18,832 bases of DNA, taken from Candidatus Heimdallarchaeota archaeon. GTDB taxonomy: Archaea > Asgardarchaeota > Heimdallarchaeia > Heimdallarchaeales > Kariarchaeaceae. Numbering within the stretch: position 1 is the stretch's first letter; each line of letters starts with the position of its first letter. The DNA lies in NCBI GenBank assembly GCA_015522385.1, contig WAMJ01000133.1, positions 1 to 18,832 on the forward strand, written 5' to 3'. The translations under genes were made by a program, and so were the position numbers. Shown here one piece after another: positions 6,988 through 13,823 of this stretch. The notes under the pieces are model-generated. The model worked only from the letters and a program-made list of their open reading frames with translations, was not told the DNA's origin and ran no database searches.

Positions 6988-7085
6988 GGGCGTGTAGCTC
7001 AGCCTGGCAGAGCAACGGACTCTTAAGAGTCAGTTGACTAATCGGAGTAATCCGTCGGTCGAGGGTTCGAATCCCTTCACGCTCA
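6988..7085 (+). tRNA. tRNA-Lys (anticodon CUU) with 24-base intron
   Basis: The acceptor stem pairs 6988-6994 (GGGCGTG) with 7078-7084 (CACGCTC, one G-T pair), with discriminator A7085 and no encoded CCA. The D arm is 6997-7000 with 7010-7013, and the T arm is 7061-7065 with 7073-7077 around loop TTCGAAT. The anticodon stem ACGGA (7015-7019) pairs with TCCGT (7051-7055) only if an intron is removed. The mature loop is CTCTTA plus A7050, so the anticodon is CTT at 7022-7024. The intron is 7026-7049, between positions 37 and 38. The junctions form a bulge-helix-bulge: CTCT (7020-7023) pairs with GGAG (7044-7047), each strand followed by a three-base TAA bulge that is cut TA^A. This is the substrate form of the archaeal splicing endonuclease. 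Confidence 0.95.
7026..7049 (+). other. Archaeal tRNA intron at position 37/38
   Basis: The 24-base insert separates anticodon-loop positions 37 and 38. Inside it, AGTC (7028-7031) can pair with GACT (7036-7039), making a small intron hairpin. Both splice sites lie in three-base bulges flanking a 4-base-pair central helix. Confidence 0.9.
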
Positions 7086-7106
7086 TAAAAATATCACGTT
7101 ATGTGT

Positions 7107-7135
7107 ACTTTATTTTAATTTCTCATTACATTTTT
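7107..7135 (+). terminator. T-rich tract downstream of tRNA
   Basis: A run of T-rich sequence (cttt-attttaatttc, then tttttg) starts about 22 bases after the tRNA. Archaeal transcription commonly ends in such oligo-T tracts without a hairpin. The next gene on the opposite strand ends at 7176, so a stop here also separates convergent transcripts. Confidence 0.4.
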
Positions 7136-7175
7136 GTGTGCTATAATCATCAACATTACCGTGCTCGTCTCAGAC

Positions 7176-7700
7176 TCACTCCAGCCAGTGGAGGTAGTGG
7201 CCGACGTATCTTTCGAGGTACTCCATGACTTGATCGAGGTATGGGTTGATGTGAATATGATCGTACCTGAATCCCTCCCTTGGGTGGCATATCCTGAGCT
7301 TGGCGTGGATCCTGTCTTCGATCTTTGCCTCGATCACCGAGCGGCAGACGTGGGTTTCTGGTTGGGTGAAGCTCCAAGCTCCGATAGACTTGATCATGAA
7401 TTTCTGAGCAAGTATCCTGCATTCTTCGCAGTTGTTTTCGGTTTTGTAAATCGTAAGGTCGATGACCGTGACCTCCTCTTCGAGGACATTTATGACGAGG
7501 AATGCATATGGTATTCGGTCATCCGTGATCTCCCAGAGATCCCTTTCGTGGAATGATGCCAATTTTCCTTCGATTCGGATAGCCCTTGGTATCTGGAGTA
7601 CTTTCACTCTCTTGTCACCCTTTGACCTCTTCTTGATCCTACTGTAGGGTTTCATTTTCAAGGTCATAATGGGTGAGAGGAATGAGTCTTCCCATCTCAC
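7176..7700 (-). CDS. Hypothetical protein with four cysteines, possible metal-binding
   Basis: I do not recognise this 174-residue protein. The first 50 residues are basic (RIKKRSKGDKRVK). The rest looks like an alpha/beta domain with EEEVTVIDLTIY forming a strand, followed by CEEC at 91-94, C119 next to H118, and C138 next to H139. Two Cys-x2-Cys/His-Cys sets could bind zinc, and the region is reminiscent of small nuclease-like folds, but I cannot assign one. The start may be GTG 7700, 30 bases from a TATA-like box centre at 7730 and so nearly leaderless. ATG 7667 is the alternative and removes 11 residues. It lies between GAPDH and the tRNA, with its own promoter, so it is probably a single-gene unit. 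Codon pattern resembles the neighbours. Confidence 0.65.
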   Translation of the reverse strand: MRWEDSFLSPIMTLKMKPYSRIKKRSKGDKRVKVLQIPRAIRIEGKLASFHERDLWEITDDRIPYAFLVINVLEEEVTVIDLTIYKTENNCEECRILAQKFMIKSIGAWSFTQPETHVCRSVIEAKIEDRIHAKLRICHPREGFRYDHIHINPYLDQVMEYLERYVGHYLHWLE

Positions 7701-7724
7701 TCTGTTCCTGATCCGGGAGTTGTC

Positions 7725-7734
7725 CTATAAAATA
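7725..7734 (-). promoter_or_regulatory. TATA-like box for the Cys-containing hypothetical gene
   Basis: The minus strand reads TATTTTATAG, centred at about 7730. It lies 30 bases before GTG 7700 and 63 before ATG 7667, favouring the GTG start on a nearly leaderless transcript. Confidence 0.5.
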
Positions 7735-7808
7735 TGTCCGTTCACTGGGTATACTGCTGTTCTGTGTCTGGTTTGATGCGCTTATGGTATTCTATTTGCT
7801 ATATAGGT

Positions 7809-8837
7809 TCAGGACTCCTTCTCCCACATCCTGAAAGCGAGGTCAGCGACCCTGTTTGCATATCCCCACTCATTGTCGTACCAAGAGAGTACCTTGAGCA
7901 GAGTTCCCTCCACAAGCATCATGGACGGGAAATCGACGACTGCAGAGTGCGGGTTGGAGTTGAAGTCTATGGAGACGAGCGACCTCCACTCGTAGTCGAG
8001 AATCCCCTTGAGGTTGGTCTCAGCAGCTTTCCTGAAGGCCTCTTGGATCTCTTCCTTGCTTTCCGCCTCCTTTGCCAGCCTAACCGTCAGGTCTACGAGT
8101 GAGACATTGGGGGTGGGTACCCTCACTGCCATCCCGTCCAGCTTGCCGTTGAGGTGAGGCATCACCAGTCCGATCGCTTTGGCCGCACCCGTGGATGTGG
8201 GTACCATGGACATGGTTGCAGCTCTTGACCTCCTGTAGTCCCTGTGCTGTGAGTCCAGCAACCTCTGGTCGTTGGTATACGCGTGTATTGTAGTCATGGT
8301 TCCGTGGACGATACCGTACTCGTCGTCGAGAACCTTGCAGGTGGTGGCGAGGCAGTTGGTGGTGCACGATGCGTTCGAGACCATGAAGTGCTTGTCTGGA
8401 TCGTAGTTCTCCTCGAAGTTCACACCGAGGACGAATGTCCCGTCTACTCCCTTTCCAGGTGCTGTGAGGATCACTCGCTTAGCTCCTGCTTTTAAGTGCT
8501 TCTCCATCCCCTCCCGTGTCCTGAAGAATCCGGTGCTCTCGATGACGTAGTCCACTTCCATCTCCTTCCACGGTAACTTCTCAGGATCTCTCTCAGAGAA
8601 TACTGTGAACTCGTCTCCATTGAGCACGAGGTTGTTTGTCTCGGGATGCACAATGACTTCTCCGTCCCATCGTCCGTGGATGCTGTCGAACTCGAAGAGG
8701 TGGGCGAGCATCTCCGTGTTGGAGAGGTCGTTGATTGCTATGATGTCTACTTTCTCCTTGCGCTGTAGGAGAGCCCTGAGGACGAGTCTTCCTATCCTTC
8801 CGAACCCATTTATTGCGACTTTGAGTGGTCTTTCCAT
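7809..8837 (-). CDS. gap: Glyceraldehyde-3-phosphate dehydrogenase, bacterial/eukaryal type (class I)
   Basis: This NAD-dependent glycolytic enzyme interconverts glyceraldehyde 3-phosphate and 1,3-bisphosphoglycerate. The length of 342 residues is typical. The N-terminal motif INGFGRIGR is at 9-17, and Asp37 in AINDLS is the residue that favours NAD. The active-site motif SNASCTTNCL carries C158 and the partner is H185 in TIHAYTNDQ. The segments HRDYRRSRAA, VPTSTGAAKAIG and the closing SWYDNEWGYANRV are all diagnostic of the class found in bacteria and eukaryotes. Most archaea instead use the distantly related class II enzyme, so this gene suggests transfer into the lineage. It has its own TATA box 28 bases before the ATG, no Shine-Dalgarno sequence, and about 63 bases to the phosphatase gene behind it on the same strand. 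Confidence 0.97.
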   Translation of the reverse strand: MERPLKVAINGFGRIGRLVLRALLQRKEKVDIIAINDLSNTEMLAHLFEFDSIHGRWDGEVIVHPETNNLVLNGDEFTVFSERDPEKLPWKEMEVDYVIESTGFFRTREGMEKHLKAGAKRVILTAPGKGVDGTFVLGVNFEENYDPDKHFMVSNASCTTNCLATTCKVLDDEYGIVHGTMTTIHAYTNDQRLLDSQHRDYRRSRAATMSMVPTSTGAAKAIGLVMPHLNGKLDGMAVRVPTPNVSLVDLTVRLAKEAESKEEIQEAFRKAAETNLKGILDYEWRSLVSIDFNSNPHSAVVDFPSMMLVEGTLLKVLSWYDNEWGYANRVADLAFRMWEKES

Positions 8838-8860
8838 AGGTGATATGAGGATGGTTTAGC

Positions 8861-8869
8861 TATAAAAAG
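8861..8869 (-). promoter_or_regulatory. TATA box for GAPDH, leaderless geometry
   Basis: The minus strand reads CTTTTTATA, centred at about 8865 and 28 bases before ATG 8837. The predicted transcript would start at or within a few bases of the ATG. Confidence 0.6.
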
Positions 8870-8900
8870 TTGGTCACCTCTGGATTGCTGGAGGTCTTAT

Positions 8901-9713
8901 TTAGCGGACTATCTTGATCCCTTGATTCGAGACTTTGGCATAGGCGACTTTGATATTGCTGTACTTCCCGGAATTGGCGCTGAACAGCGACAGAGTCCGG
9001 TCGTTGTACCAGCAGAATCCGTTCTTCTGGACAATATGGGCCCTGATGAGGTATTGCAGACCCAGCTGGTCAAGGAACTCATCTACCACTTTCTTTGAGA
9101 ACGTGTAGATTCCTGAGCCTCGGCGGTTCTCCCCCCACCTATCTGTGTTCTTGTCTTGTGCCTCCGCGGGATCGTTCCAGAGTAGTCCAAAGCAGTCATC
9201 AAATGGATCGATTTGCGGCCCACCCCTGCTAATTGACCAGATGTTGATCTCACCGTCATAGTACGGGATTCCTCCATGAACAATGAATGCAGTATAGTCC
9301 ATGATCGCGGCGACAGGCATGCTACTATAGAGTTCACCCAAGGGTTGGATAATTGTTTTGACATCAATCCCCTTCGACTTGAGCTCGTCGAGGAAGCCGT
9401 ATCTCCGGTTAATTGCGATATCCTCGTGGTTGCCCCTGATCAGCTGGATACGGTTGGGGTTTGAGATCAGTTCTCTCATGAGCGTGACAAGGGTACCGAG
9501 CTGGTCAGAACCCCTGTCTACGATGTCTCCGATGAAGACAACTTGGTCGAGTTGCAGTCTATCACGGAGCTCTATTGCTCTCTTTGTGGAGCTGATGTCA
9601 CCGTGCACATCTCCGACTGCTAGGATATTCCCATCCGTGTGGGTAATTGTGGGTCTCTTCTCAAGGATACGGGTTGCTTCCCCCATCAGTTGTACTAACT
9701 CGTCCGTGTCCAT
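8901..9713 (-). CDS. PPP-family serine/threonine protein phosphatase, eukaryote-like
   Basis: This 270-residue metallophosphatase would remove phosphate from Ser/Thr of proteins using two metals. The full PPP signature is present: GDVHGD at 34-39, GDIVDRG at 62-68 and GNHED at 94-98. These are followed by VHGG, a LLWNDP segment, WGENRRGSGIYTFS and YLIRAHIVQKNGF. The last three mirror the PP1/PP2A sequence WSDP, RGxGxTFG and RAHQ, so it resembles eukaryotic and archaeal PPP enzymes more than the short bacterial ones. The frame is open upstream to 9917, but those 68 residues are low-complexity, overlap the divergent gene and follow no family pattern. ATG 9713 lies 28 bases from a TATA box. The divergent translin-family gene starts 76 bases away, so both probably share one control region. 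Confidence 0.93.
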   Translation of the reverse strand: MDTDELVQLMGEATRILEKRPTITHTDGNILAVGDVHGDISSTKRAIELRDRLQLDQVVFIGDIVDRGSDQLGTLVTLMRELISNPNRIQLIRGNHEDIAINRRYGFLDELKSKGIDVKTIIQPLGELYSSMPVAAIMDYTAFIVHGGIPYYDGEINIWSISRGGPQIDPFDDCFGLLWNDPAEAQDKNTDRWGENRRGSGIYTFSKKVVDEFLDQLGLQYLIRAHIVQKNGFCWYNDRTLSLFSANSGKYSNIKVAYAKVSNQGIKIVR

Positions 9714-9736
9714 ATTACAACACAGAAGGATTTTAC

Positions 9737-9746
9737 AAATATAAAC
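9737..9746. promoter_or_regulatory. Shared divergent promoter between PPP phosphatase and translin-family genes
   Basis: AAATATAAAC on the plus strand reads GTTTATATTT on the minus strand, so the element resembles a TATA box both ways. Its centre, about 9741, is 28 bases before the phosphatase ATG (9713) and 48 before the translin-family ATG (9790). The first would be leaderless; the second would have a leader of about 20 bases without a clear Shine-Dalgarno sequence. Confidence 0.5.
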
Positions 9747-9789
9747 ACATCCATCGTATTGCTTAACATCCCTCCTTCGATCACTGGGT

Positions 9790-10374
9790 ATGGACAACAC
9801 GAGAAGGATCGGAGAATACCTTGACAGGGTAATCGAGGAGATTGACGACTTAGACCGGATGAGGGAGGAGACGCTGAGATTGAACAGGAAGCTGAATCGC
9901 AGGAGCGGTAGGGGCATAGCTCTTCTGGTTAGGGGTCAGGACGATAACGAGATATTCGAGGAGACCCACGATTTGATGGGGGAGATCGGAGAGAGGATGA
10001 CATCCCTCGAGAGGTTGACGGGATGGTCTCCCCTTGTCTCTGGAGTTGAGGAATACTGTGAGTACAGGATTCTCAGGGCTGTTCTTACAGGGACAGAGGT
10101 ACCCCTTGCTGAGGAGCTGCTGGCACCCAAATGGATCTGGGTTGTGGCATTGGGTGACGTCGTTGGCGAGCTCCGACGATTCGTTCTGACCAAGCTCCTA
10201 GATGGAGAGAGGGAGATTGCAGCGAGGTACCTTGGTTGGATGGAGGTGATCTACACGATGATCGCAGGACTGGAGTTCCCCAAGGCCATAACCGGCTCAT
10301 TGCGGAACAAGGTCGACGTGGCTCGGGCGATACTCGAGCGGACTCAGTCGGATCTTCTGAACTCACGCCCGTGA
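9790..10374 (+). CDS. Translin/TRAX-family protein, probable RNA-binding or RNase subunit
   Basis: This 194-residue all-helical protein matches archaeal translins. The signature is the helix KWIWVVALGDVVGELRRF (114-131), followed by a helix containing REIAARYLGWMEVIY, then FPKAITGSLRNKVDVARAILE near 163-183. Eukaryotic translin and TRAX form the C3PO octamer, in which TRAX cleaves RNA using acidic residues. Here EEYCE at 87-91 resembles the TRAX segment QEYVEA, and D123 before GEL sits where TRAX has its other catalytic Asp, so nuclease activity is plausible. The N-terminus (1-40) is a charged amphipathic helix. Archaeal members are sometimes mislabelled as dehalogenases. ATG 9790 has no Shine-Dalgarno sequence. 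The gene diverges from the PPP phosphatase and is followed by a tandem repeat region. Confidence 0.85.
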   Translation: MDNTRRIGEYLDRVIEEIDDLDRMREETLRLNRKLNRRSGRGIALLVRGQDDNEIFEETHDLMGEIGERMTSLERLTGWSPLVSGVEEYCEYRILRAVLTGTEVPLAEELLAPKWIWVVALGDVVGELRRFVLTKLLDGEREIAARYLGWMEVIYTMIAGLEFPKAITGSLRNKVDVARAILERTQSDLLNSRP

Positions 10375-10424
10375 GTGCATCATTTTTCATCTTCCTTTGA
10401 CCACTGGTTTGGTTAATTGGGTTT

Positions 10425-10586
10425 GTCCCTTCTTACTACTAGTCTTCATTTCCTTTTGAGGTAGCTAGTTTCCCTTTATAGCAGTTGGTCTCCCTTGGCA
10501 ATGATTTGTCTCTCATTTGAGTTGGTTAGTCACTTTTCTGTGCTGACTCTCCCTTTGTAGCAGTTAGTTTCCAATTTGAAGTAATC
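10425..10586 (+). repeat. Degenerate tandem repeat of about 20 bases, about eight units
   Basis: A motif close to GTYTCCCTTT recurs at 10425, 10442, 10468, 10488, 10508, 10529, 10547 and 10567. Spacings are 17, 26, 20, 20, 21, 18 and 20 bases. The units at 10468 and 10547 agree at 16 of 20 positions, both ending TAGCAGTT plus a purine. Units at 10508 and 10567 share an ATTTGA core instead. The array fills most of the 285-base gap between the translin-family gene and riboflavin kinase and ends about 50 bases before the latter's TATA box. It contains no ORF. An aged minisatellite or a multi-site binding region are the main readings. Confidence 0.55.
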
Positions 10587-10631
10587 CAACACGAGAAGTT
10601 AGGTACCTGTCCCGTGTTTCTAAGTCTAACT

Positions 10632-10639
10632 CTATAAAC
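10632..10639 (+). promoter_or_regulatory. TATA box for riboflavin kinase, leaderless geometry
   Basis: CTATAAAC is centred about 25 bases before ATG 10660, with no Shine-Dalgarno sequence between. Transcription would begin at the ATG itself. Confidence 0.6.
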
Positions 10640-10659
10640 TGTGGGTCGGATGGCGTGTA

Positions 10660-11061
10660 ATGACCAGTCTAACCGGTTCCCTGACCTCCGGTCTCAACAG
10701 GGGAGCGAAGTTCCTAGCGCTTCCAGTGTACAAGTCAATTTTCACCAAGGAGCTGAAAGAGGAACCGTTCTGTGGGACCCTCAACTTGGTAATATCCCCA
10801 GAGGATGCTGAGTTGGTTGGGAGACTCTTCGATTCTGCCCACACCTTCGACAACCTCGTAAACGAGGGCAAGCCAGTCGGAGCGATTGCCACACTTCCCA
10901 TCAGGTTGAGCAACGGAGAACACGAGAGGTTCTCGGTCATCGTCAGACCGCTCCTGACATCTCACCAGAGCGAGATAATTGAGATTGTCTCCTCCATTTG
11001 TTTCAGGGAGGAGTGGGGTCTGGAGGACGGTGACACGCTCACTGTCGAGTTCATCGAGTAG
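10660..11061 (+). CDS. ribK: CTP-dependent riboflavin kinase (archaeal RibK type)
   Basis: The enzyme makes FMN from riboflavin using CTP, unlike the ATP-dependent bacterial RibF. Its 133 residues match the usual size of the free-standing archaeal enzyme. Key stretches are the glycine-rich SGLNRGAKFLALPVY near 10-24, PFCGTLNLVI at 36-45, and near the C-terminus VRPLLTSHQSEIIEIV followed by WGLEDGDTLTVEF. They match the family pattern G-x-G-x-GAKFLSLP, PYPGTLNL, ViRP...T and LkDGDxV. Two residues of the Gly-rich loop differ (Asn13, Arg14). The gene is the first of a pair with the CinA-like gene, 58 bases downstream. An FAD synthase-like gene that would use the FMN product is in the same window at 16151. 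Confidence 0.9.
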   Translation: MTSLTGSLTSGLNRGAKFLALPVYKSIFTKELKEEPFCGTLNLVISPEDAELVGRLFDSAHTFDNLVNEGKPVGAIATLPIRLSNGEHERFSVIVRPLLTSHQSEIIEIVSSICFREEWGLEDGDTLTVEFIE

Positions 11062-11119
11062 GGTACATAATTCGTCCCCGTGAGAAAAGCTTTCTAACGC
11101 ATGGCTATATCTACAATTT

Positions 11120-11932
11120 ATGAAGGCCGAGATGCTTTGTCTGGGTAATGAGTTGCTAATAGGCAGGACGGTCAATACCAATGCTACTGAAATTTCGAGG
11201 GAGCTCACCAAACTGGGGTTCACCTTCAGCCACCACCTCGTGGTCGAGGACGACAAGGAGACCATAGTTGATGCCCTCCGCTGGATTCACTCCCGCAGAC
11301 CAGATCTCCTCGTAATCACAGGAGGTCTTGGCCCCACTTTCGATGACATACAGATGGACTGTGTCGCTGAGTTCATGGGTGTGGAGATGGAGTTCAGTGA
11401 GGAGGCGATGACGCTGATTCACGAGAGGTACGGGGACAACATGGTCAACGAGGCAAGGACGAAGATGGCTACCCTCCCCAAGGGATCAATTCCCCTTAGG
11501 AATCGAGTGGGGACTGCTCCTGGTGTGATCTCCCAGTTCGAAGGGATGACCATAGCATCACTTCCGGGGGTTCCTCGAGAGATGAGGTCGATTTTCTACA
11601 AGGAGATGATCCCATATTTCAAGAAACACTTTGAGACCAAGGATATCCAAGAGCTGGGCTTTACGGCATACGGTATAGGTGAGTCCAAGATACTGGAGCT
11701 GACAGAGGAAGTTAGACGCCAGTTCCCCGACTGCTACTTCAAGAGTCATCCGTACAGGGAGGACGACAGGCTGTTCCTGCAACTCCACGTTTACGGATAT
11801 GTGGAGGAGGAGACCGTACGGGCTGCAGCAGAAGCATGGAGGGCTGCGATTTCGGAGATCACTCCAGACGTCACAGACATTTCTCACGTATTCACCGATG
11901 ACTTCGAGGGCGAGATGCACCTTGAATCCTGA
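11120..11932 (+). CDS. CinA-family MoaB/MogA-like domain protein
   Basis: This 270-residue protein has the molybdopterin-binding-type fold shared by MoaB, MogA and the N-terminal half of CinA. Motifs are GNELLIGRTVNTN at 9-21, TGGLGPTFDD at 67-76 and VGTAPG with the following ASLPGVP. The NTN and TFDD segments are typical of the CinA branch (COG1058). The C-terminal CinA amidase domain, which deamidates NMN in bacteria, is absent. Beyond about 170 the protein continues with an alpha/beta region seen in archaeal homologues. Family members hydrolyse ADP-ribose or related dinucleotides, or bind pterin; the substrate here is not determined by sequence. It follows riboflavin kinase on the same strand, so a link with nucleotide-cofactor repair is reasonable but inferred. 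No clear Shine-Dalgarno sequence precedes ATG 11120. Confidence 0.88.
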   Translation: MKAEMLCLGNELLIGRTVNTNATEISRELTKLGFTFSHHLVVEDDKETIVDALRWIHSRRPDLLVITGGLGPTFDDIQMDCVAEFMGVEMEFSEEAMTLIHERYGDNMVNEARTKMATLPKGSIPLRNRVGTAPGVISQFEGMTIASLPGVPREMRSIFYKEMIPYFKKHFETKDIQELGFTAYGIGESKILELTEEVRRQFPDCYFKSHPYREDDRLFLQLHVYGYVEEETVRAAAEAWRAAISEITPDVTDISHVFTDDFEGEMHLES

Positions 11933-11980
11933 CTGCTCAAGGTAGTTTCGTACTATGCCCTGTTCTCCCTAGCCTCTTCA

Positions 11981-12230
11981 CTAGATCAATATCTTGGAGG
12001 AATTATCAATAACTTTCCCTTTGAATTTCTGCACAGTCTTCTCAGTTATTGGTTTATGGTCTCTCGAACACCTTCAATACTTGGCTTATGGGTGCTTTGA
12101 GGACCTTAAATCTGTATCAGATTGAACGTCGACCCACGGGTAGCAGTGCTAGCTGAGGTGTGTGACCAAGCTTTCGATACATCTCAAGTAATCGTAAAGA
12201 TGTTCTGTTAAATGATCCAGACTGGGACAT
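11981..12230 (-). pseudogene. Possible decayed gene downstream of glycerate kinase
   Basis: The 300-base gap between 11932 and 12233 contains no intact gene. On the minus strand, ATG 12230 opens a 37-codon frame with SLRLLEMYRKLGHTPQLAL, ending at TGA 12117. The same frame then reads FKVLKAPISQVLKVFERP to TAA 12054, and a one-base shift continues HKPITEKTVQKFKGKVIDN to TAG 11981. The order is consistent with one gene broken by a stop and a shift. The product is unrecognised and the codon use of the first part is unlike its neighbours, so chance is a real alternative. Confidence 0.25.
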
Positions 12231-12232
12231 CT

Positions 12233-13549
12233 CTACATTAACAGGACGAGGTATACATCCATCAGGTTGATGTTTGTCTCGATGAGGTCGATCCCGTAGC
12301 CGAGTTTGGACAATGCCCCTCCGGTGTTCTCGAACTGGATGAGCTTCCTCTCTCCCCCTAAAGGTCTGAGATGTTTGCTTGTCTGGTCTGTCACCACGTA
12401 GCACGGATGTGGTGAGCTTCCGTCCTTCCCGTCTGTTGCCAACCCGATGAAGCAGATCCCCTGCCTGTCGGAGATGTACTCCGACATCAGAGCTGCAAGG
12501 GTTGACACCCTTCCTCCTTTCCCTTTGATTTTTGGGCTAAGCTCTATGGTCGGTTCACCCGAGAACACCATGGTGTGCTGGTACCCGAGTGGGTAGTCTC
12601 CCCTGCGTAGCTCTGTCCGCTTGATCATAGATGCGAATTCCTTGAAGACATCTTCCCGCAGGTCGGTGTCTACAATCTCTACAGAGATATTCTTCGATCT
12701 CAGCCCATTCTCCAGAGCGGTAAGTAGGTCTCTTCTTGTACCGATGATTTGTGTAACCTGTTTCCCCTCTCGGTCAGTCGAGGAAGCTATCTTCATGATC
12801 TCGTGGAGATGTTCGTAGGGTAGTGTGATCTCGTATCTTTTCATTGCCTCCCGTAGCCACTGCTTGATCTCTTTGTCCAGCTTGAGACCCGGCACAGTAG
12901 GGCCAGATCCAATAACCCTTGGATCGTCGTCCACCACATCGGATATAATGTAGGTGTAGATGTCAACGTGGGGATACCTCGCTGCTAGTTTACCAACCTT
13001 GACCGAGTCGAAGAACCCCCTGATCATGTTGAGCTGGTTGATCGGGAACCCACAGTTCATGGCGTCAGTCATGATGCTAATGTACTTGTCTTCACTAATG
13101 CCGGGTTCTGCAAGGGCAAATGCTGCGGATGCTCCTCCCGTTATGAGCACAATAAGGTTGTAGTTACTGTCCTCCACAAAGAGACTGTCCATCTCGTCAA
13201 GGATCTCCTGTGTTGCTGTGAAAGAGTCTCGGGAGGCGATTGGATGACTAGTGTGATAGATTGATAACCCGCTACTCTCCTCCTTGTAATATTCCCCTTC
13301 CCTACTGGGTTCGACGACAAAGGCCTTGATTATCCTCGGGGTGTAGGCTACGGAGAATGCATCGTAGAAGGTCTCGGCTTGCTTACCGATTGACAGAACA
13401 ACAGTCGGTCTGCCTGAAATCTCCTCGAAGTCTATGCGGTTGATCAGGTGGTCTGGCTTAACCTCCCGGAGCGCCTCTTCAAGGGCACCAAGATGCAGTT
13501 CAATAAGGCTTCTTGTCCGTTCTGAGACTCCGCGAGTAATGTTCGACAT
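12233..13549 (-). CDS. Glycerate 2-kinase-like protein (GckA/MOFRL family)
   Basis: The family phosphorylates D-glycerate to 2-phosphoglycerate with ATP, linking glycerate from sugar or serine routes to lower glycolysis. The 438 residues fit the usual length. The N-terminal DUF4147 half has SIGKQAETF with K56, the likely substrate lysine, TGGASAAF at 137-144, and SDVVDDDPRVIGSGPTVP at 203-220, close to the family DVxGDDPxxIxSGPT. The MOFRL half shows GKGGRVSTLAALM and ATDGKDGSSPH. The usual C-terminal TGPTGTNVND is replaced by LIETNINLMD, so the sequence is a divergent member. ATG 13549 lies 27 bases from a TATA-like box, with no Shine-Dalgarno sequence. The gene is single on this strand and diverges from the ODP-like operon. 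Confidence 0.88.
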   Translation of the reverse strand: MSNITRGVSERTRSLIELHLGALEEALREVKPDHLINRIDFEEISGRPTVVLSIGKQAETFYDAFSVAYTPRIIKAFVVEPSREGEYYKEESSGLSIYHTSHPIASRDSFTATQEILDEMDSLFVEDSNYNLIVLITGGASAAFALAEPGISEDKYISIMTDAMNCGFPINQLNMIRGFFDSVKVGKLAARYPHVDIYTYIISDVVDDDPRVIGSGPTVPGLKLDKEIKQWLREAMKRYEITLPYEHLHEIMKIASSTDREGKQVTQIIGTRRDLLTALENGLRSKNISVEIVDTDLREDVFKEFASMIKRTELRRGDYPLGYQHTMVFSGEPTIELSPKIKGKGGRVSTLAALMSEYISDRQGICFIGLATDGKDGSSPHPCYVVTDQTSKHLRPLGGERKLIQFENTGGALSKLGYGIDLIETNINLMDVYLVLLM

Positions 13550-13571
13550 CCCAACTTTTGAGTGCAGTTGC

Positions 13572-13580
13572 CTTTATTAG
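13572..13580 (-). promoter_or_regulatory. TATA-like box for glycerate kinase gene
   Basis: The minus strand reads CTAATAAAG, centred about 27 bases before ATG 13549. The spacing predicts a leaderless transcript. Confidence 0.5.
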
Positions 13581-13796
13581 AACTTGTGATAGGGGGGTAA
13601 TATCTTGCACGGTAACCCGAAAATATGTTTTTTCTTATCCACTTTAGAATGTAAACTAAATCTAGAAGACTAATATACTAGTTTTCTGGTTCTAAAAAAA
13701 AAATTTTACCTGCATAGAATTATCCCCTACAGCTTGTTTTCCTTCTTTAGTAAATCTCATAATTTTTGAAATTATTCAACTCAACGTGGATAATCA
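13581..13796. other. AT-rich divergent intergenic region
   Basis: No recognised gene lies here. A minus-strand ATG frame near 13767-13699 encodes about 22 residues (MRFTKEGKQAVGDNSM...), ending at a run of ten A (plus strand 13694-13703). A one-base change in the run would extend it by a few residues (LEPEN). It resembles the end of a small helix-turn-helix protein but is too short to call a gene. Confidence 0.3.
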
Positions 13797-13802
13797 TTTA
13801 TT
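13796..13802 (+). promoter_or_regulatory. TATA-like box for the ODP-like operon
   Basis: ATTTATT is centred about 25 bases before ATG 13824 but overlaps the region just before the in-frame TTG 13806. Its position argues for ATG 13824 as a leaderless start. Confidence 0.55.
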
Positions 13803-13823
13803 CCGTTGCATTTGAAAGAAATT

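Noticed and set aside
9714..9917. 68-residue N-terminal extension of the PPP phosphatase
   Set aside because: It overlaps the divergent translin-family gene and its promoter, shows no family similarity, and a TATA box points to ATG 9713.
10425..10586. Repeat array as a CRISPR
   Set aside because: Units are adjacent and degenerate, with no unique spacers of constant length and no cas genes.
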